Under the pieces are notes generated by a model that saw nothing but the letters and a program-made list of their open reading frames with translations, was not told the DNA's origin and made no database searches. From DATMQA01 sp035566895 (lineage in GTDB: Bacteria > Verrucomicrobiota > Verrucomicrobiia > Limisphaerales > UBA8199), in assembly GCA_035566895.1 (NCBI GenBank), contig DATMQA010000007.1:61164-125163 (forward strand): 64,000 bases of DNA, in the 5' to 3' direction. The position numbers were made by a program, and so were the translations under genes. Shown here piece by piece: positions 23,614 through 32,416 of the stretch (positions are counted from its first letter, which is position 1; each line of letters starts with the position of its first letter).

Positions 23614-24670
23614 TACCAGTTACCAGCACTGGGAGGGCGTCCACTGCGGCTTATGGCATCGCCGTTGGGTCATCGCCCGAAACGGCGTCGCCACTTGTCT
23701 CCAAAACAAGTGGATGCGCCACCTCGTGGTCTTGTGCTGGGTCGGCGGTTTGGTCATGACGGCCCTGCTGTTCCTGGTCGGCCAGCTCCTGGTCGCCGAT
23801 AGCATCGTCGTCCTGTGGGTGGGCAACTTGAATCCGAACCTTCAGAGCTTCGCCCGCATGCTGACCACCTGGCTCGAGCAGCACCCCGAGGTCTCTGTGC
23901 GCACGACTCAGGACGTGCTGTTCTTTTACTTTGCGACTTTGCTGATGCCCATGAGCATCTTCGCCCTGGGCATGGCCCTCCCGCTGCTCATCACCCGCGA
24001 CCTGGCCAGCAACGCCATCATCATCTACTCCTCCAAGGCCGTCAGCCGCGGCGATTACTTGCTCGGCAAATTCGCCACCGCGTTTGGTTTGCTGGCGCTG
24101 ACCTGGCTGGGGCCGGTCTGCGCGGCGTGGTTGGTCGGCAATCTTCTGGCGCCCGATTGGCGCTTTTTCTGGCATGCCCGCGTAGCGCTCGGGCACGCCC
24201 TGGTTTACGGCCTCACCAGCATGTGCCTTTTAAGCGTGCTCGCCATGGGTGTTTCCGCCCTCTCCAGTAAGGAAAAAACTACGCCCGCGTTCTGGTTTAT
24301 GTACGATTTCCGTACCGGCCATAAACCAGTAACCTCGATGACTGCGCGTGGCTTTGTACACCTCCCTCGGATGGATGGGTGGGTCCTCGGCGGCATCGTC
24401 GCCAACATTGCCGCGCACACTCAGCCGTGGCTGCGGCACGTGAGCTTCACCTTTAACCTCGACCAGGTCGCCCTGGCGGTCTTTCGCCTCGGCGATGACC
24501 TCAAGATCGCCCAGGATAATGTTCCGATCTTTGGCAACATGCTGCGCAACATCCGGCCCGAAACCATGACCGCGCTCAATTCGCCGGCCCTCACCGGCGC
24601 GTTGCTGGGCCTGTTGTGCATGGCCGCCGCGGCTGCCCTGCTGCTGCGCAACCGCGTCAAACCCGAATGA
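23600..24670 (+). CDS. ABC-2 type permease (first of two)
   Basis: 356 residues beginning MPLHDTSYQHWEGVH. Hydrophobic segments: HLVVLCWVGGLVMTALLFLV, FYFATLLMPMSIFALGMALP, FATAFGLLALTWLGPVCAAW, LVYGLTSMCLLSVLAMGVSA and a final GALLGLLCMAAAAALLL, six helices expected for an ABC-2 permease. YSSKAVSRGDYLLGKFA is the cytosolic coupling region common to the family. It pairs with the ATPase encoded immediately upstream. The product should move an unknown lipid, polysaccharide or drug across the inner membrane. Its stop overlaps the next gene's start (ATGA). Confidence 0.82.
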   Translation: MPLHDTSYQHWEGVHCGLWHRRWVIARNGVATCLQNKWMRHLVVLCWVGGLVMTALLFLVGQLLVADSIVVLWVGNLNPNLQSFARMLTTWLEQHPEVSVRTTQDVLFFYFATLLMPMSIFALGMALPLLITRDLASNAIIIYSSKAVSRGDYLLGKFATAFGLLALTWLGPVCAAWLVGNLLAPDWRFFWHARVALGHALVYGLTSMCLLSVLAMGVSALSSKEKTTPAFWFMYDFRTGHKPVTSMTARGFVHLPRMDGWVLGGIVANIAAHTQPWLRHVSFTFNLDQVALAVFRLGDDLKIAQDNVPIFGNMLRNIRPETMTALNSPALTGALLGLLCMAAAAALLLRNRVKPE

Positions 24671-25593
24671 CCCCCGTCGTCCAGGCCGAGGAATTAAGCC
24701 GCTGGTATGGCATTGTCATGGGACTCAACAATGTCAGCTTCACCATCGCGCCCGGACTGACCGGCCTGGTCGGGCCCAACGGCGCGGGCAAAAGCACGCT
24801 CATCCAGATTATCACCGGCCAGCTCCAGCCCAGCTCAGGCACCTTGACCGTTTTAGGCCAAGTGCCCTGGAACAACCCACGGCTCATTCAGAGCATCGGC
24901 TATTGTCCCGAGCGCGAGGCGGTGCCCAAAGACCTGCGCCCGTTGGAATGGCTGGGCGGCCTGGCCTTGCTCTCGGGATTGAGCGGCGCCGCCGCGGCCG
25001 GCCGTTGCGAAACCGTCCTGGACAAGGTCGGCCTCCCGCGCGAGCACTGGTCCAAATCCATGGGCCAGTATTCCAAAGGCATGAAACAGCGCGTCAAACT
25101 GGCCCAGGGCCTCTTGCACGGACCCGACCTGCTCGTGCTCGACGAACCCATGAACGGGTTGGACCCGATGGGCCGCCAGGAAATCGCCAACATTTTGAAA
25201 AACCTCGCCGCCGGCGGCGTGAGCATCCTCATCTCCAGCCACATCCTTGCCGAGCTCGAATCGCTTTGCCAGGACATCCTCATCCTCAACTGGGGCCGCA
25301 TCCTGGCCTCGGGCTCGCAGCGGGAAATCCGCACCGACCTCAAGAATTGGTCGGAGGAATTGTCCATCCAATGCGACGCCCCGGAAAAACTCGCCCGCTG
25401 CCTCTTTGACGCCGGCGTCTTGCTCGGGTTCGACGTCGGCCCCGAGGAAGACTCGCTCCACATCCGGGTCAAGGACGCCACTGCCTTTTACGCGCGCTGG
25501 ACCGGTTTGCTGCTCGAAAGCGGCGTGACCGTGCAGGCGATCCGCAGCCAGAGCCGCTCGTTAAAAAACATTTTCGACAAGGTCACCTCATGA
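24667..25593 (+). CDS. ABC transporter ATP-binding protein (second of two)
   Basis: 308 residues. ATG 24667 is part of the ATGA that ends the permease gene. Walker A LVGPNGAGKSTL, signature YSKGMKQRVKLAQGLLHG, Walker B LLVLDEPMNGLDPMG and H-loop ISSHILAELESL are complete. The signature again carries G-M-K-Q-R, and the two ATPases share this layout, suggesting duplication or a heteromeric transporter. The C-terminal extension after the ATPase domain (about 90 residues) resembles that of the first ATPase. Partner permease: next gene. Confidence 0.92.
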   Translation: MTPVVQAEELSRWYGIVMGLNNVSFTIAPGLTGLVGPNGAGKSTLIQIITGQLQPSSGTLTVLGQVPWNNPRLIQSIGYCPEREAVPKDLRPLEWLGGLALLSGLSGAAAAGRCETVLDKVGLPREHWSKSMGQYSKGMKQRVKLAQGLLHGPDLLVLDEPMNGLDPMGRQEIANILKNLAAGGVSILISSHILAELESLCQDILILNWGRILASGSQREIRTDLKNWSEELSIQCDAPEKLARCLFDAGVLLGFDVGPEEDSLHIRVKDATAFYARWTGLLLESGVTVQAIRSQSRSLKNIFDKVTS

Positions 25594-26762
25594 CCGTTTC
25601 GCCGAACAGCCTCCAGATGCCGCCACCGCTGCCGGTCGCGCTCGGCAAGCCCCCCGAAGCGCAACCCACGTTCCAGGGCGCGTTGCGCGGCATTTGGCTC
25701 TTTACCTGGCGGCCGCAATTGGCCTGGCGGCGCCTGCCCATCCATTTGCTCGGATTGCTGGTTCTGCCGGCCCTGGTTTATCTCACCGTGCCTTCGGCCG
25801 CGCGCTGGTCCGCGCGCCGGGAACCGCTCATTGCGCCCCGCGCCCAGGTCAACGAGTTCAGCCGCCGCGCGGCCCGCGCCGGCCATGAGCTCACGTCCGA
25901 ACAACGCGGCGACCTGCTGCAGATTTTCAGCGAAGAAACCGCGCGCCTGGACACGCCTTCGAGCGATACGCTTTCCGGCGAAGCCGCCGCCGCGCGCCGG
26001 CGCCAGGAAATCAAAGCCGCTTATGACCGCATCCAGCACCGCGCCCAGGACGGCCTGGATGACGCCCAATTCGCGCAATTCAAGACCTTTGCCGGCCACG
26101 CCAGTTTGTTGGCCCAGCAAAAAGTCAGGCCCACCTGGGGGCGCACCGAGCCTTTTTACCATTGGCTGGTGGACCTCTACTTTTTCGTGACCCTGCCGCT
26201 CCAATGCGTGCGCGCTTGCGGCGGCCTCATCCGCGATGAATTGCAGGCCGACACGCTGGGCTTCCTCCTCACGCGCCCCCTGAGCCGCGCGCGCTTGCTG
26301 GTCCTGAAATACATCGCGCAAACCACGTGGCTCCAGGCCACGCTGCTGCTCGAAACCCTGCTGCTGTTCGCCGTCGCCGGTTTCCGCCAGCTCCCCGGTG
26401 TCGCCAGCCTGCTGCCGCTCTTCCTCGGCGCCCAACTCCTGGCGGTGCCGGCCTGGAGCGCCCTCGGCGTCTTCCTGGGCCAGCTTACCAAACGCTACAT
26501 GCCCCTGGCCCTGATTTATGGGCTCATCGTCGAAATGGGCATCGGCCGCATCCCCACGAATATCAATACCCTCTCCTTGATGCGCCATCTCAAGACCCTG
26601 CTGGCCCACGATTCCGGCCTGCAGAGCATCTACGAATGGCCGGCTCAAGGCGTGCCGCTGGCAATCGGCTCGCTCCTGTTTGCCGCCGCCCTGTTCCTCA
26701 CCGTCGCCGCCCTCCTGTTCACCTTCAAAGAATACCACCACACCGCCGAGATGCAGAAGTGA
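25590..26762 (+). CDS. ABC-2 type permease with large soluble insert
   Basis: 390 residues starting in an ATGA overlap. Helix 1 is LPIHLLGLLVLPALVYLTV. About 150 residues follow before the next helix and are charged and helical (NEFSRRAARAGHELTSEQRG, LLQIFSEETARL, RRRQEIKAAYDRIQHRAQDG). The remaining helices include YFFVTLPLQCVRACGGLIRD, ATLLLETLLLFAVAG and LLFAAALFLTVAALLF. RDELQADTLGFLLTRPLSRA is the family's coupling motif. A large periplasmic insert after helix 1 is seen in several ABC-2 permeases of gliding or Nos-type systems. It is the last gene of the four-gene overlapping unit. Confidence 0.82.
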   Translation: MTVSPNSLQMPPPLPVALGKPPEAQPTFQGALRGIWLFTWRPQLAWRRLPIHLLGLLVLPALVYLTVPSAARWSARREPLIAPRAQVNEFSRRAARAGHELTSEQRGDLLQIFSEETARLDTPSSDTLSGEAAAARRRQEIKAAYDRIQHRAQDGLDDAQFAQFKTFAGHASLLAQQKVRPTWGRTEPFYHWLVDLYFFVTLPLQCVRACGGLIRDELQADTLGFLLTRPLSRARLLVLKYIAQTTWLQATLLLETLLLFAVAGFRQLPGVASLLPLFLGAQLLAVPAWSALGVFLGQLTKRYMPLALIYGLIVEMGIGRIPTNINTLSLMRHLKTLLAHDSGLQSIYEWPAQGVPLAIGSLLFAAALFLTVAALLFTFKEYHHTAEMQK

Positions 26763-26789
26763 GGGGTGGGTTAAAAAGCCCAACTCCTG

Positions 26790-27386
26790 TCAGGTCATAT
26801 ACGGGGCTCGCATGGCGCGGGAGCGCATGCGGTTGGCTTCGGGATCACCGGGAAACTCGGCCTTGCTTAGATCGAACTTGAGGTTTCGCTTTAGCTGCTC
26901 GCAGATGTCGGCAGCCAGGCAGATGTTCATGGCGCGACGCATGACTTCAGGATTCGCCACCGTGAGCCGGCGCGACCGGATCGAGTCGAGGAAATCCCGC
27001 ACGTGGTTCAGCGGGCGTTGTGTCCGGGCGGTGTAGTCGGCCAGCACTTTTTTGTATTCCTGCAACAGCGCCGGCGATGAGACATCTGGCCCTGAATAGC
27101 CGTCGGCGGCGGCGACCCATCCTTCCGGACCGTCGAATCGCTCACCACAAGCGCCATGCCAGAACTTGCACGGTTCCCAAACCGAGCCGGGAGAGCGGAA
27201 CAGAACCAGGTTTACGCCGTTGGACAACCGCGTCACCATCGACGCGTCCGGTCCCTCATACTCGAACTGGATAAAGGACACATTCGTCATATCGAGTCCG
27301 GCAAGGGCTTGGGTAACTGAGTGCGCGCCCCACATCGCGACGTCGGTAGCGAAATCATAATAGTGATACCACCCTGCTCCGTTCAA
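26790..27386 (-). pseudogene. Gfo/Idh/MocA oxidoreductase, C-terminal fragment
   Basis: The frame covers about 198 residues and matches only the C-terminal half of the family: WYHYYDFATDVAMWGAHSVT, VSFIQFEYEGPDASMVTRLS, RPLNHVRDFLDSIRSRRLTV and KLKFDLSKAEFPGDPEANRM-like end. The Rossmann domain and E-K-P motif are missing. It begins directly after the stop of the leucine-rich-repeat gene in the same frame and starts with TTG, so the 5' half was lost at that joint. Without cofactor domain it should be inactive. Confidence 0.72.
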
Positions 27387-30254
27387 TCAAGGAACCGCTT
27401 TCAGCCGGTAAAAGGTCTGCGCCGAACCCGCGGCCGTCCCGTCGGTCCAGTCTGTGACCCCCGTTGTATTCGCAACCTGGCCAAGAGAACTCCATTCGCC
27501 GAGAACGGTCGAGGCTTGCACTTCCAGGCGCAACCCAGGCGGGCCATGCAGCCGAAGGCGCGGCGCGCCATTCATCGGCGAGACGGGCGGCTCGATCCAA
27601 ACGGAAGAAAGCGGGACTTCGCGCAGCCTGTAGAAACGAGCGCCGGAAGAGGCTCCCGCATCTACAAACGTCCGCAATACCGTCGGGTTCGCTATCACCG
27701 CCAGCGTGGACCACTCCCCCAGGTTCGTCGAAACCATCACCGCAAAGAGCCGGCCCGGCATCCCGTGGAGAATCAGCCCGCACTGCCCGTTCCCCGGCCG
27801 CCCATCCAACTCCAGCCAGCTTTGGACCGGCAGCGGCTGTTGCGACTCGGCATAGACGTAAACCCCGCGGTTGGTCAGCGCCTGGAGCAGGCTGAGGTTC
27901 GGCGACCCGAGGTTCAAACTCAAATAATTCCCATTGAGGTTCACGTACGAATTCGATACAACCGCCGGCAGGGTCGCAAGATCGGTAAGCAGATTCCCGC
28001 TCACATCGAGGACTTGGATATTTGTCAGGTTCGCTAGCGCAGAAAGGTTGCTCAGCCAATCGCTTGCCAGGCCAACGGATGAGAGCCGTTGAAGTCCAGC
28101 CAGCCCAGCCAGGCTCGAGAGCCGGCAACCATTCATGGTCAGGGAGGTCAGATTGGTCAGGCCGGCCAGTCCGTCGCAGTTCGTTACCGGGTTGTCGGAC
28201 ACGTCCAGAGTGTAGAGTGACCACAACCCACCCAGTGGACTCAAATCAGAGATGTGGTTTTGACTAAGATGCAGGTAATAGAGTTGGTGCAGTCCGGACA
28301 GGCAATCGGCGTTCGTCAGCGACGCCCCCTCCAGCATCAGCTCTGTCAGATTGGTAAGCTCGCTTAAGGGCGCACAGTTGCCGATGGGCACGAGAGTGAG
28401 GTTCAGGTAAGACAAGCTGGTCAAACCCGCTAGCGGCGAAATATCTCTCAAGGGAGTGCCGGTCAGGTTCAAGTTCTGGAGGCGAGTGAGGTTGCTCAAT
28501 GCCGCTATATTCGTCACGGCCGTGTAATCGAGATCGAGCGAGAACAGATTGGTCATCGACGACAACCCCGCGCAATTGAAGATCGGATTCTGGGACAGGG
28601 TCAAGTAGTTCAGGTTCGTCAAACCGGATAAGGGCGTTAGGTCGCTGAGTTGGTCCCCGTACAGGCGCGCATAGTTCAACCGGCTCATTCCGGCGAGGCA
28701 CGCCGCGTCCATGGTGCCGGCATTGTCCGCGATCAGAGTCTGGAGATTCGTCAGGCCGCCCAGGCCGGAGCAGTTGGTGATGGTGTTTTGGCTTACCGTC
28801 AGAGAAGTCAGGCCGCCCAAACCGGCCAGTGGCCCGAGATCCCCGATGCGGTTTCCGTAAAGGTTAAGGCTGCTCAGTTGGGTTAACCCTGCGAGCCCAA
28901 CGATGTTCGAGAGCAAGGTTGAATTAAGGCTCAGGTTCACCAGGTTCGTCAGCCCAGCCAGCGCCGCGCAAGTGCCAACGGGATTATCGTCGGCCATCAG
29001 CGTTTGCAGCAGCGTTGCTCCCGCCAGCGGACCAAAGTCGCCTATGTTTTGACCCGATAAGCTCAAAGCCGTGAGTTGGCTCATGCCCGCCAGGCAGTCG
29101 ATATTGGTAAGCGCCGGCACAGGCGGAGGTCCTCCTGGCCGAATGATGGTGGGAAAGGCGTAGGCGTGGGTCAGATCCAGGTTTGTCAGCCCGGTCATCC
29201 CAGCAAGCGCCGAACAATCTTGCAGGAGGTTCCCATTGAGGATGAGGTTCTGTAAATTCGTCATTCCCGCCAGGGGTGACACATCCCAGACTGCCCTCCC
29301 GGTCAGGTTCAGGGAAATGAGCCTGGTCAGCCCGGAAAGGCTCCCCAGCGCGAAAGCCTTCGAGGGGTCGGCTGATTGCGGGCCCAGCAGCACGGGGGCT
29401 CTGCCATACGCGTTCAAATTGAGGTCGCTCAGGTTGGTCAACCCCGCCAGGGGCGCGCAATTTGTAATCGCGCTCCCGGCCAGATTGAGCATTTCCAGGC
29501 GGAACAGCCCCGCCAGCGGGAAGAAGTTGGTTATTCCATTGTATCGCAGGTCTAGCCACCGCAGTTCGCCCAACGCGGCAATCCAATCGAGGTTCGTTAT
29601 CTGACACCCACCGAGGCCGAGATTCGTCAGGTTGACCAGGTTGGCCAGGGCGGTGCCGGTTGTAATCGGATTGCCGCTAAGGTCCAGGGATTGCAAACGG
29701 CTCAACTGCTGGAGCGGAGCGACGTTGGTCACCTCCGTGCCCGCGAGACCCAGGCGGACCAGCGCTTGCAGGTTTGACAGGCAACTCGGATCCTCCAAAG
29801 GGGCCGCACGACCGAAGCGGGGCAAAATCGGCAGGATCGGGTATCCTAAAAGCTGAGCACCATACGGGTCCTTCAGGTCCAAACTTGTCAGGTTTGTCAA
29901 TCCCGACAACGGAGTGTAGTTCGTTGTCGCATTTCCGCTGAGGTTCAGGTTCGTCAGCCCTGTCAGTCCCGTTAGTGGCGCAAGGTCCCCCGCCGAATCG
30001 TTGCTTAAGCTCAGGCTTCCCAGATTTCTTGCCCACTCCAAGCCGGACAAACTCCTGATCCCGAGATTCGAACCGTCCAGACCGGTCAATAGGTTCAGGT
30101 CATTCGTGGTGAGGACCCCGGTCGGCTTGTTCAGCGCCGCCCGGACCGCCGATTCAAGCCTCCCATCCGCAAACTGCACCTGCGCCTGCCCCAAAGCCGT
30201 GCCGGCCATCCCGGCCAGAAAAGACAAAACCAACACGCGGCTCAAAGTTTTCAT
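27387..30254 (-). CDS. Secreted leucine-rich-repeat protein (internalin-like)
   Basis: 955 residues with signal peptide VLVLSFLAGMAGTALG. From about residue 40 to 790 there are some 30 repeats of 22-ish residues (for example LTGLTNLNLSGNATTNYTPL, LAGLTNLSDLNLNAYGRAP), including CAPLAGLTNL units, the bacterial internalin type. Two copies of the shared C-terminal module close the protein: one ending ARFYRLREVP and one ending QTFYRLKAVP. No transmembrane anchor or LPXTG is seen. Likely role: binding a ligand or partner cell outside. High repeat identity suggests recent expansion and possible recombination. The Gfo/Idh fragment abuts its stop codon. Confidence 0.88.
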   Translation of the reverse strand: MKTLSRVLVLSFLAGMAGTALGQAQVQFADGRLESAVRAALNKPTGVLTTNDLNLLTGLDGSNLGIRSLSGLEWARNLGSLSLSNDSAGDLAPLTGLTGLTNLNLSGNATTNYTPLSGLTNLTSLDLKDPYGAQLLGYPILPILPRFGRAAPLEDPSCLSNLQALVRLGLAGTEVTNVAPLQQLSRLQSLDLSGNPITTGTALANLVNLTNLGLGGCQITNLDWIAALGELRWLDLRYNGITNFFPLAGLFRLEMLNLAGSAITNCAPLAGLTNLSDLNLNAYGRAPVLLGPQSADPSKAFALGSLSGLTRLISLNLTGRAVWDVSPLAGMTNLQNLILNGNLLQDCSALAGMTGLTNLDLTHAYAFPTIIRPGGPPPVPALTNIDCLAGMSQLTALSLSGQNIGDFGPLAGATLLQTLMADDNPVGTCAALAGLTNLVNLSLNSTLLSNIVGLAGLTQLSSLNLYGNRIGDLGPLAGLGGLTSLTVSQNTITNCSGLGGLTNLQTLIADNAGTMDAACLAGMSRLNYARLYGDQLSDLTPLSGLTNLNYLTLSQNPIFNCAGLSSMTNLFSLDLDYTAVTNIAALSNLTRLQNLNLTGTPLRDISPLAGLTSLSYLNLTLVPIGNCAPLSELTNLTELMLEGASLTNADCLSGLHQLYYLHLSQNHISDLSPLGGLWSLYTLDVSDNPVTNCDGLAGLTNLTSLTMNGCRLSSLAGLAGLQRLSSVGLASDWLSNLSALANLTNIQVLDVSGNLLTDLATLPAVVSNSYVNLNGNYLSLNLGSPNLSLLQALTNRGVYVYAESQQPLPVQSWLELDGRPGNGQCGLILHGMPGRLFAVMVSTNLGEWSTLAVIANPTVLRTFVDAGASSGARFYRLREVPLSSVWIEPPVSPMNGAPRLRLHGPPGLRLEVQASTVLGEWSSLGQVANTTGVTDWTDGTAAGSAQTFYRLKAVP

Positions 30255-30344
30255 CCCAGATTAATCCTTCGTCATTGGCAGGCCGACATTATCAGCCTCA
30301 CGAATTCAGTCAAGCAAGAACAACCAAACTCTGGACCCCTTCGT

Positions 30345-30470
30345 CCGGGAGCCGCAAAGTCCCGCCAGGGACGCTCGACCATAGCCCACCCGTTTTCAAC
30401 GGTGGGTACCCATGCGCCCGAGGACCAAGTCCCTTCAGGGACGGCAGAGCGCCGAGAGATTGATGAGCGC
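30345..30470. repeat. REP-like hairpin cluster
   Basis: Short palindromes lie close together: TCCCGCCAGGGAC near 30358, CCCACCGTTTTCAACGGTGGG-type stem (CCACCCGTTTTCAACGGTGGG core at 30385-30405) and TCCCTTCAGGGACGGCAGAG at 30428. The last has the GGACGGCAGAG end typical of REP elements mobilised by RAYT transposases. No transposase gene is present in the window. The cluster begins the repeat island that follows the leucine-rich-repeat gene. Confidence 0.5.
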
Positions 30471-30582
30471 CCCTTGAACGGAGCGAGCGAAAGCTTTCCT
30501 CGGCAGAATGCGGCGTTCAATTGGCGGAAGTTGACAACGGATGCTCTGGCCTTATTCGGCATGGGGGAGCGCGGGGTGCCGC

Positions 30583-31157
30583 TGAAAAAAAATTTAGGGT
30601 TAAAAAACGTTAAAAACCGCTAAAAAAGGTTAAAACCGCGATCGCGGCCATAATTTGGATAGGGCGGCGGCGAGGAGCAGGAAAGGTGACACGGGGGGCT
30701 GGGCTTTCATGTTTGCTTTGTACGGTTTTCTGTTATCCGGACCGGCCGCGGTTGGCGACACTGCCCTCTACTATGTATGGCGCGACAAAGGTTGTCTGAC
30801 GGCGGACAAGGCGCTGGGCCGGGTCTTCCTTGAGGGGATGAGCGGTCCGGCGGCGTCTCGTGCTCGGAGTGAAATCGGCGCGAAAAAAATTTAGTGTTAA
30901 GAAGTGTTAAGGAGTGTTAAGAAATGTTAAGGCTGCGATCGCGGCCATAATTTGGATGGAGGCGGCGGCGAGGGGCAGGGAAGGTGACACGGGGGGCTGG
31001 GCTTTCATGTTTGCTTGTAAGGTTTTCTGTTATCCGGGCCAGCCGCAGTTGGCGACACTGCCCTCTACTATGTATTGTGCGACGAAATGTGTCTGACGGC
31101 GGACAAGGCGCTGGTCCGGGTCTTCCTTGAGGACACTCAGCGGTCCGGCGGCGCAAA
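30583..31157 (+). repeat. 297-bp tandem duplication
   Basis: Two copies of a ~280-base unit lie 297 bases apart: AAAAAAATTTAG at about 30586/30883, GCGATCGCGGCCATAATTTG at 30638/30935, CCCTCTACTATGTAT at 30764/31061, and AGCGGTCCGGCGGCG at 30841/31138. The copies differ by scattered substitutions and a few one-base indels; frames through them shift between copies, arguing against coding. Each starts with degenerate 10-bp GTTAAgaAxt repeats. Part of the unit matches the single copy at 7919, so it is a dispersed family, not just a local duplication. Confidence 0.85.
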
Positions 31158-31280
31158 TGAGCCGTGTTGGGACAAGGTTCGGCGGCAGCACGCGACTGAG
31201 AAGGCTGCGGTCTCGGGAGATGAGATGCCCAAAATCTGGAGAGTGGGGGGTACGCGATGGTGCGGAGCACCTTCATTTGA

Positions 31281-31330
31281 ACTCGGATTTAGTCCGATTT
31301 AGTCCGATTTAGTCCGATTTACTCGGAATA
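31281..31330 (+). repeat. 10-bp tandem repeat (AGTCCGATTT)
   Basis: Five consecutive 10-base units: ACTCGGATTT, three times AGTCCGATTT, then ACTCGGAATA. The first and last units are the same variant, framing three identical ones. It follows the tandem duplication. Between it and 31380 is a G-rich stretch (GGGAGGGGGTGGGGGTGGGA). Nothing in this part looks coding. Confidence 0.8.
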
Positions 31331-31439
31331 GGTCAGAGCGCGGGGAAAAGGGGTGACGGCCCGGGAGGGGGTGGGGGTGGGAGTACCCTCGTGGAGCCGG
31401 CACAGCGGCACAACCTGCATTTTACCGAGAGATTTTTGA

Positions 31440-31622
31440 AGGCCGAGCCGGCACAAATGGCGGCACAACCCGTCACAACCCGGCACATTCTGGTCTCAAG
31501 CGGAAACAGGGGAACAGGCCGCAAAGGGGTACCTGGAGGAGGATTTCCTGGACACGTTCCGGCGATATATTCCGAGGTCGGAAGTGGAGGCGCTAGAGGC
31601 GGACCTGGCGGAACGGACGTGA
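31440..31622 (+). pseudogene. Possible C-terminal remnant of a lost gene
   Basis: After an in-frame stop at 31437 the frame reads GTFWSQAETGEQAAKGYLEE, then DFLDTFRRYIPRSEVEALEA and DLAERT, ending at TGA 31622. The composition is protein-like, and E-D-F-x-x-x-F-x-R-Y-I-P resembles the tails of DUF3987/primase-helicase proteins of mobile elements. There is no start codon or upstream continuation; frames change in the CGGCACAACC repeats before it. This is tentative. Confidence 0.25.
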
Positions 31623-31832
31623 TCCCCAAGCAGGAACATTATCTCAACCGAATGGCGCGTTCAGGATACTGCTCTACGTCACGCGTTGAGCAGTTGGCTG
31701 CTTAACTTCCGCCATACGCTCTGCGAAGGAGGATGGTAAATGGCACCTGGATATTCGACTCACTATTGATGTGGCGAGTCGCAGATCCAGGCCGGCTGCC
31801 GAATCAAGTCAGGATAAAAACTGAACGGCCTT

Positions 31833-32411
31833 ATGGGTGACCTCCTTTCTCCGTCAACCTTCAAACCTTCGGAAAGCTTGCCTACTTCAGAGTCCAGCCT
31901 TATTCTGGCTACTGTGCACGCAAAAGATCCGACACAGGCCGAGTTCCGGAAAGCGGTCGCGCGGTTCGGGAACCCTTACAGGTTCGTTGAGCTCGATGAA
32001 GACGGTTTCAACCCTCAACCGCCGACGTTGGAACAACAACGTGCCTACCTTCGAAAACTTGAAGACCCATACGCCTTCCACGGCATCTTCGACTTCGAAG
32101 ACGGACAAGCTCAGCCGACTTGTGCTCAATCCACTCCCGCTGATAAGACAGTCCCCACAACCAGGCTGCGAGCCTCCCTCGATGAAGTTCTGAACGCCTA
32201 CAAGCCCTACATTGCTCGCTCAGAATGGAAAAAAGTTACTGACTACAGACCCGAGTTTCTCTTTGAAGCCCAGCGCGACCCTGCTCGCGCGGCACTGATC
32301 CTGCATAAGCTTGAGCAACTCAAATTCAGCCTGATGCCGGGTGAAAAGGTGGAGTTTAATCGTGCTCCTGCGGAGCGAATCGTTAGCCAGCTTAAGAAAC
32401 TTCTCCGCTGA
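31833..32411 (+). CDS. Unknown protein paired with ImmA/IrrE peptidase
   Basis: 192 residues, no recognised family. The N terminus is Ser/Thr-rich and polar, the middle is charged (QAEFRKAVARFGNPYRFVEL, DEDGFNPQPPTLEQQRAYLR), and the C terminus is helical (LDEVLNAYKPYIARSEWKKV, FLFEAQRDPARAALILHKLE, then RIVSQLKKLLR). Five bases separate it from the next gene. No membrane or signal segment. It could be the regulator, substrate or toxin partner of the peptidase; an XRE-type helix-turn-helix, the usual ImmA/IrrE partner, is not evident. Confidence 0.7.
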   Translation: MGDLLSPSTFKPSESLPTSESSLILATVHAKDPTQAEFRKAVARFGNPYRFVELDEDGFNPQPPTLEQQRAYLRKLEDPYAFHGIFDFEDGQAQPTCAQSTPADKTVPTTRLRASLDEVLNAYKPYIARSEWKKVTDYRPEFLFEAQRDPARAALILHKLEQLKFSLMPGEKVEFNRAPAERIVSQLKKLLR

Positions 32412-32416
32412 GGCCC

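Noticed and set aside
25488..26783. 431-codon minus-strand frame across the last ABC permease
   Set aside because: Gln/Gly/Arg/Ala-rich translation typical of antisense of a GC-rich gene; the permease on the plus strand is coupled to its neighbours by overlaps.
30638..30942. GCGATCGC as HIP1-type site
   Set aside because: Only two occurrences in the duplicated unit stand out; nothing suggests HIP1 enrichment.
30655..31096. Two short open frames in the 297-bp repeats (79 and 60 codons)
   Set aside because: They follow different frames in the two copies, with indels between them, so neither is conserved as protein.
30583..31330. Possible CRISPR array in the repeat island
   Set aside because: The units are either 297 bp or 10 bp with no regular 28-40 bp repeat and unique spacer pattern, and no cas gene is present.
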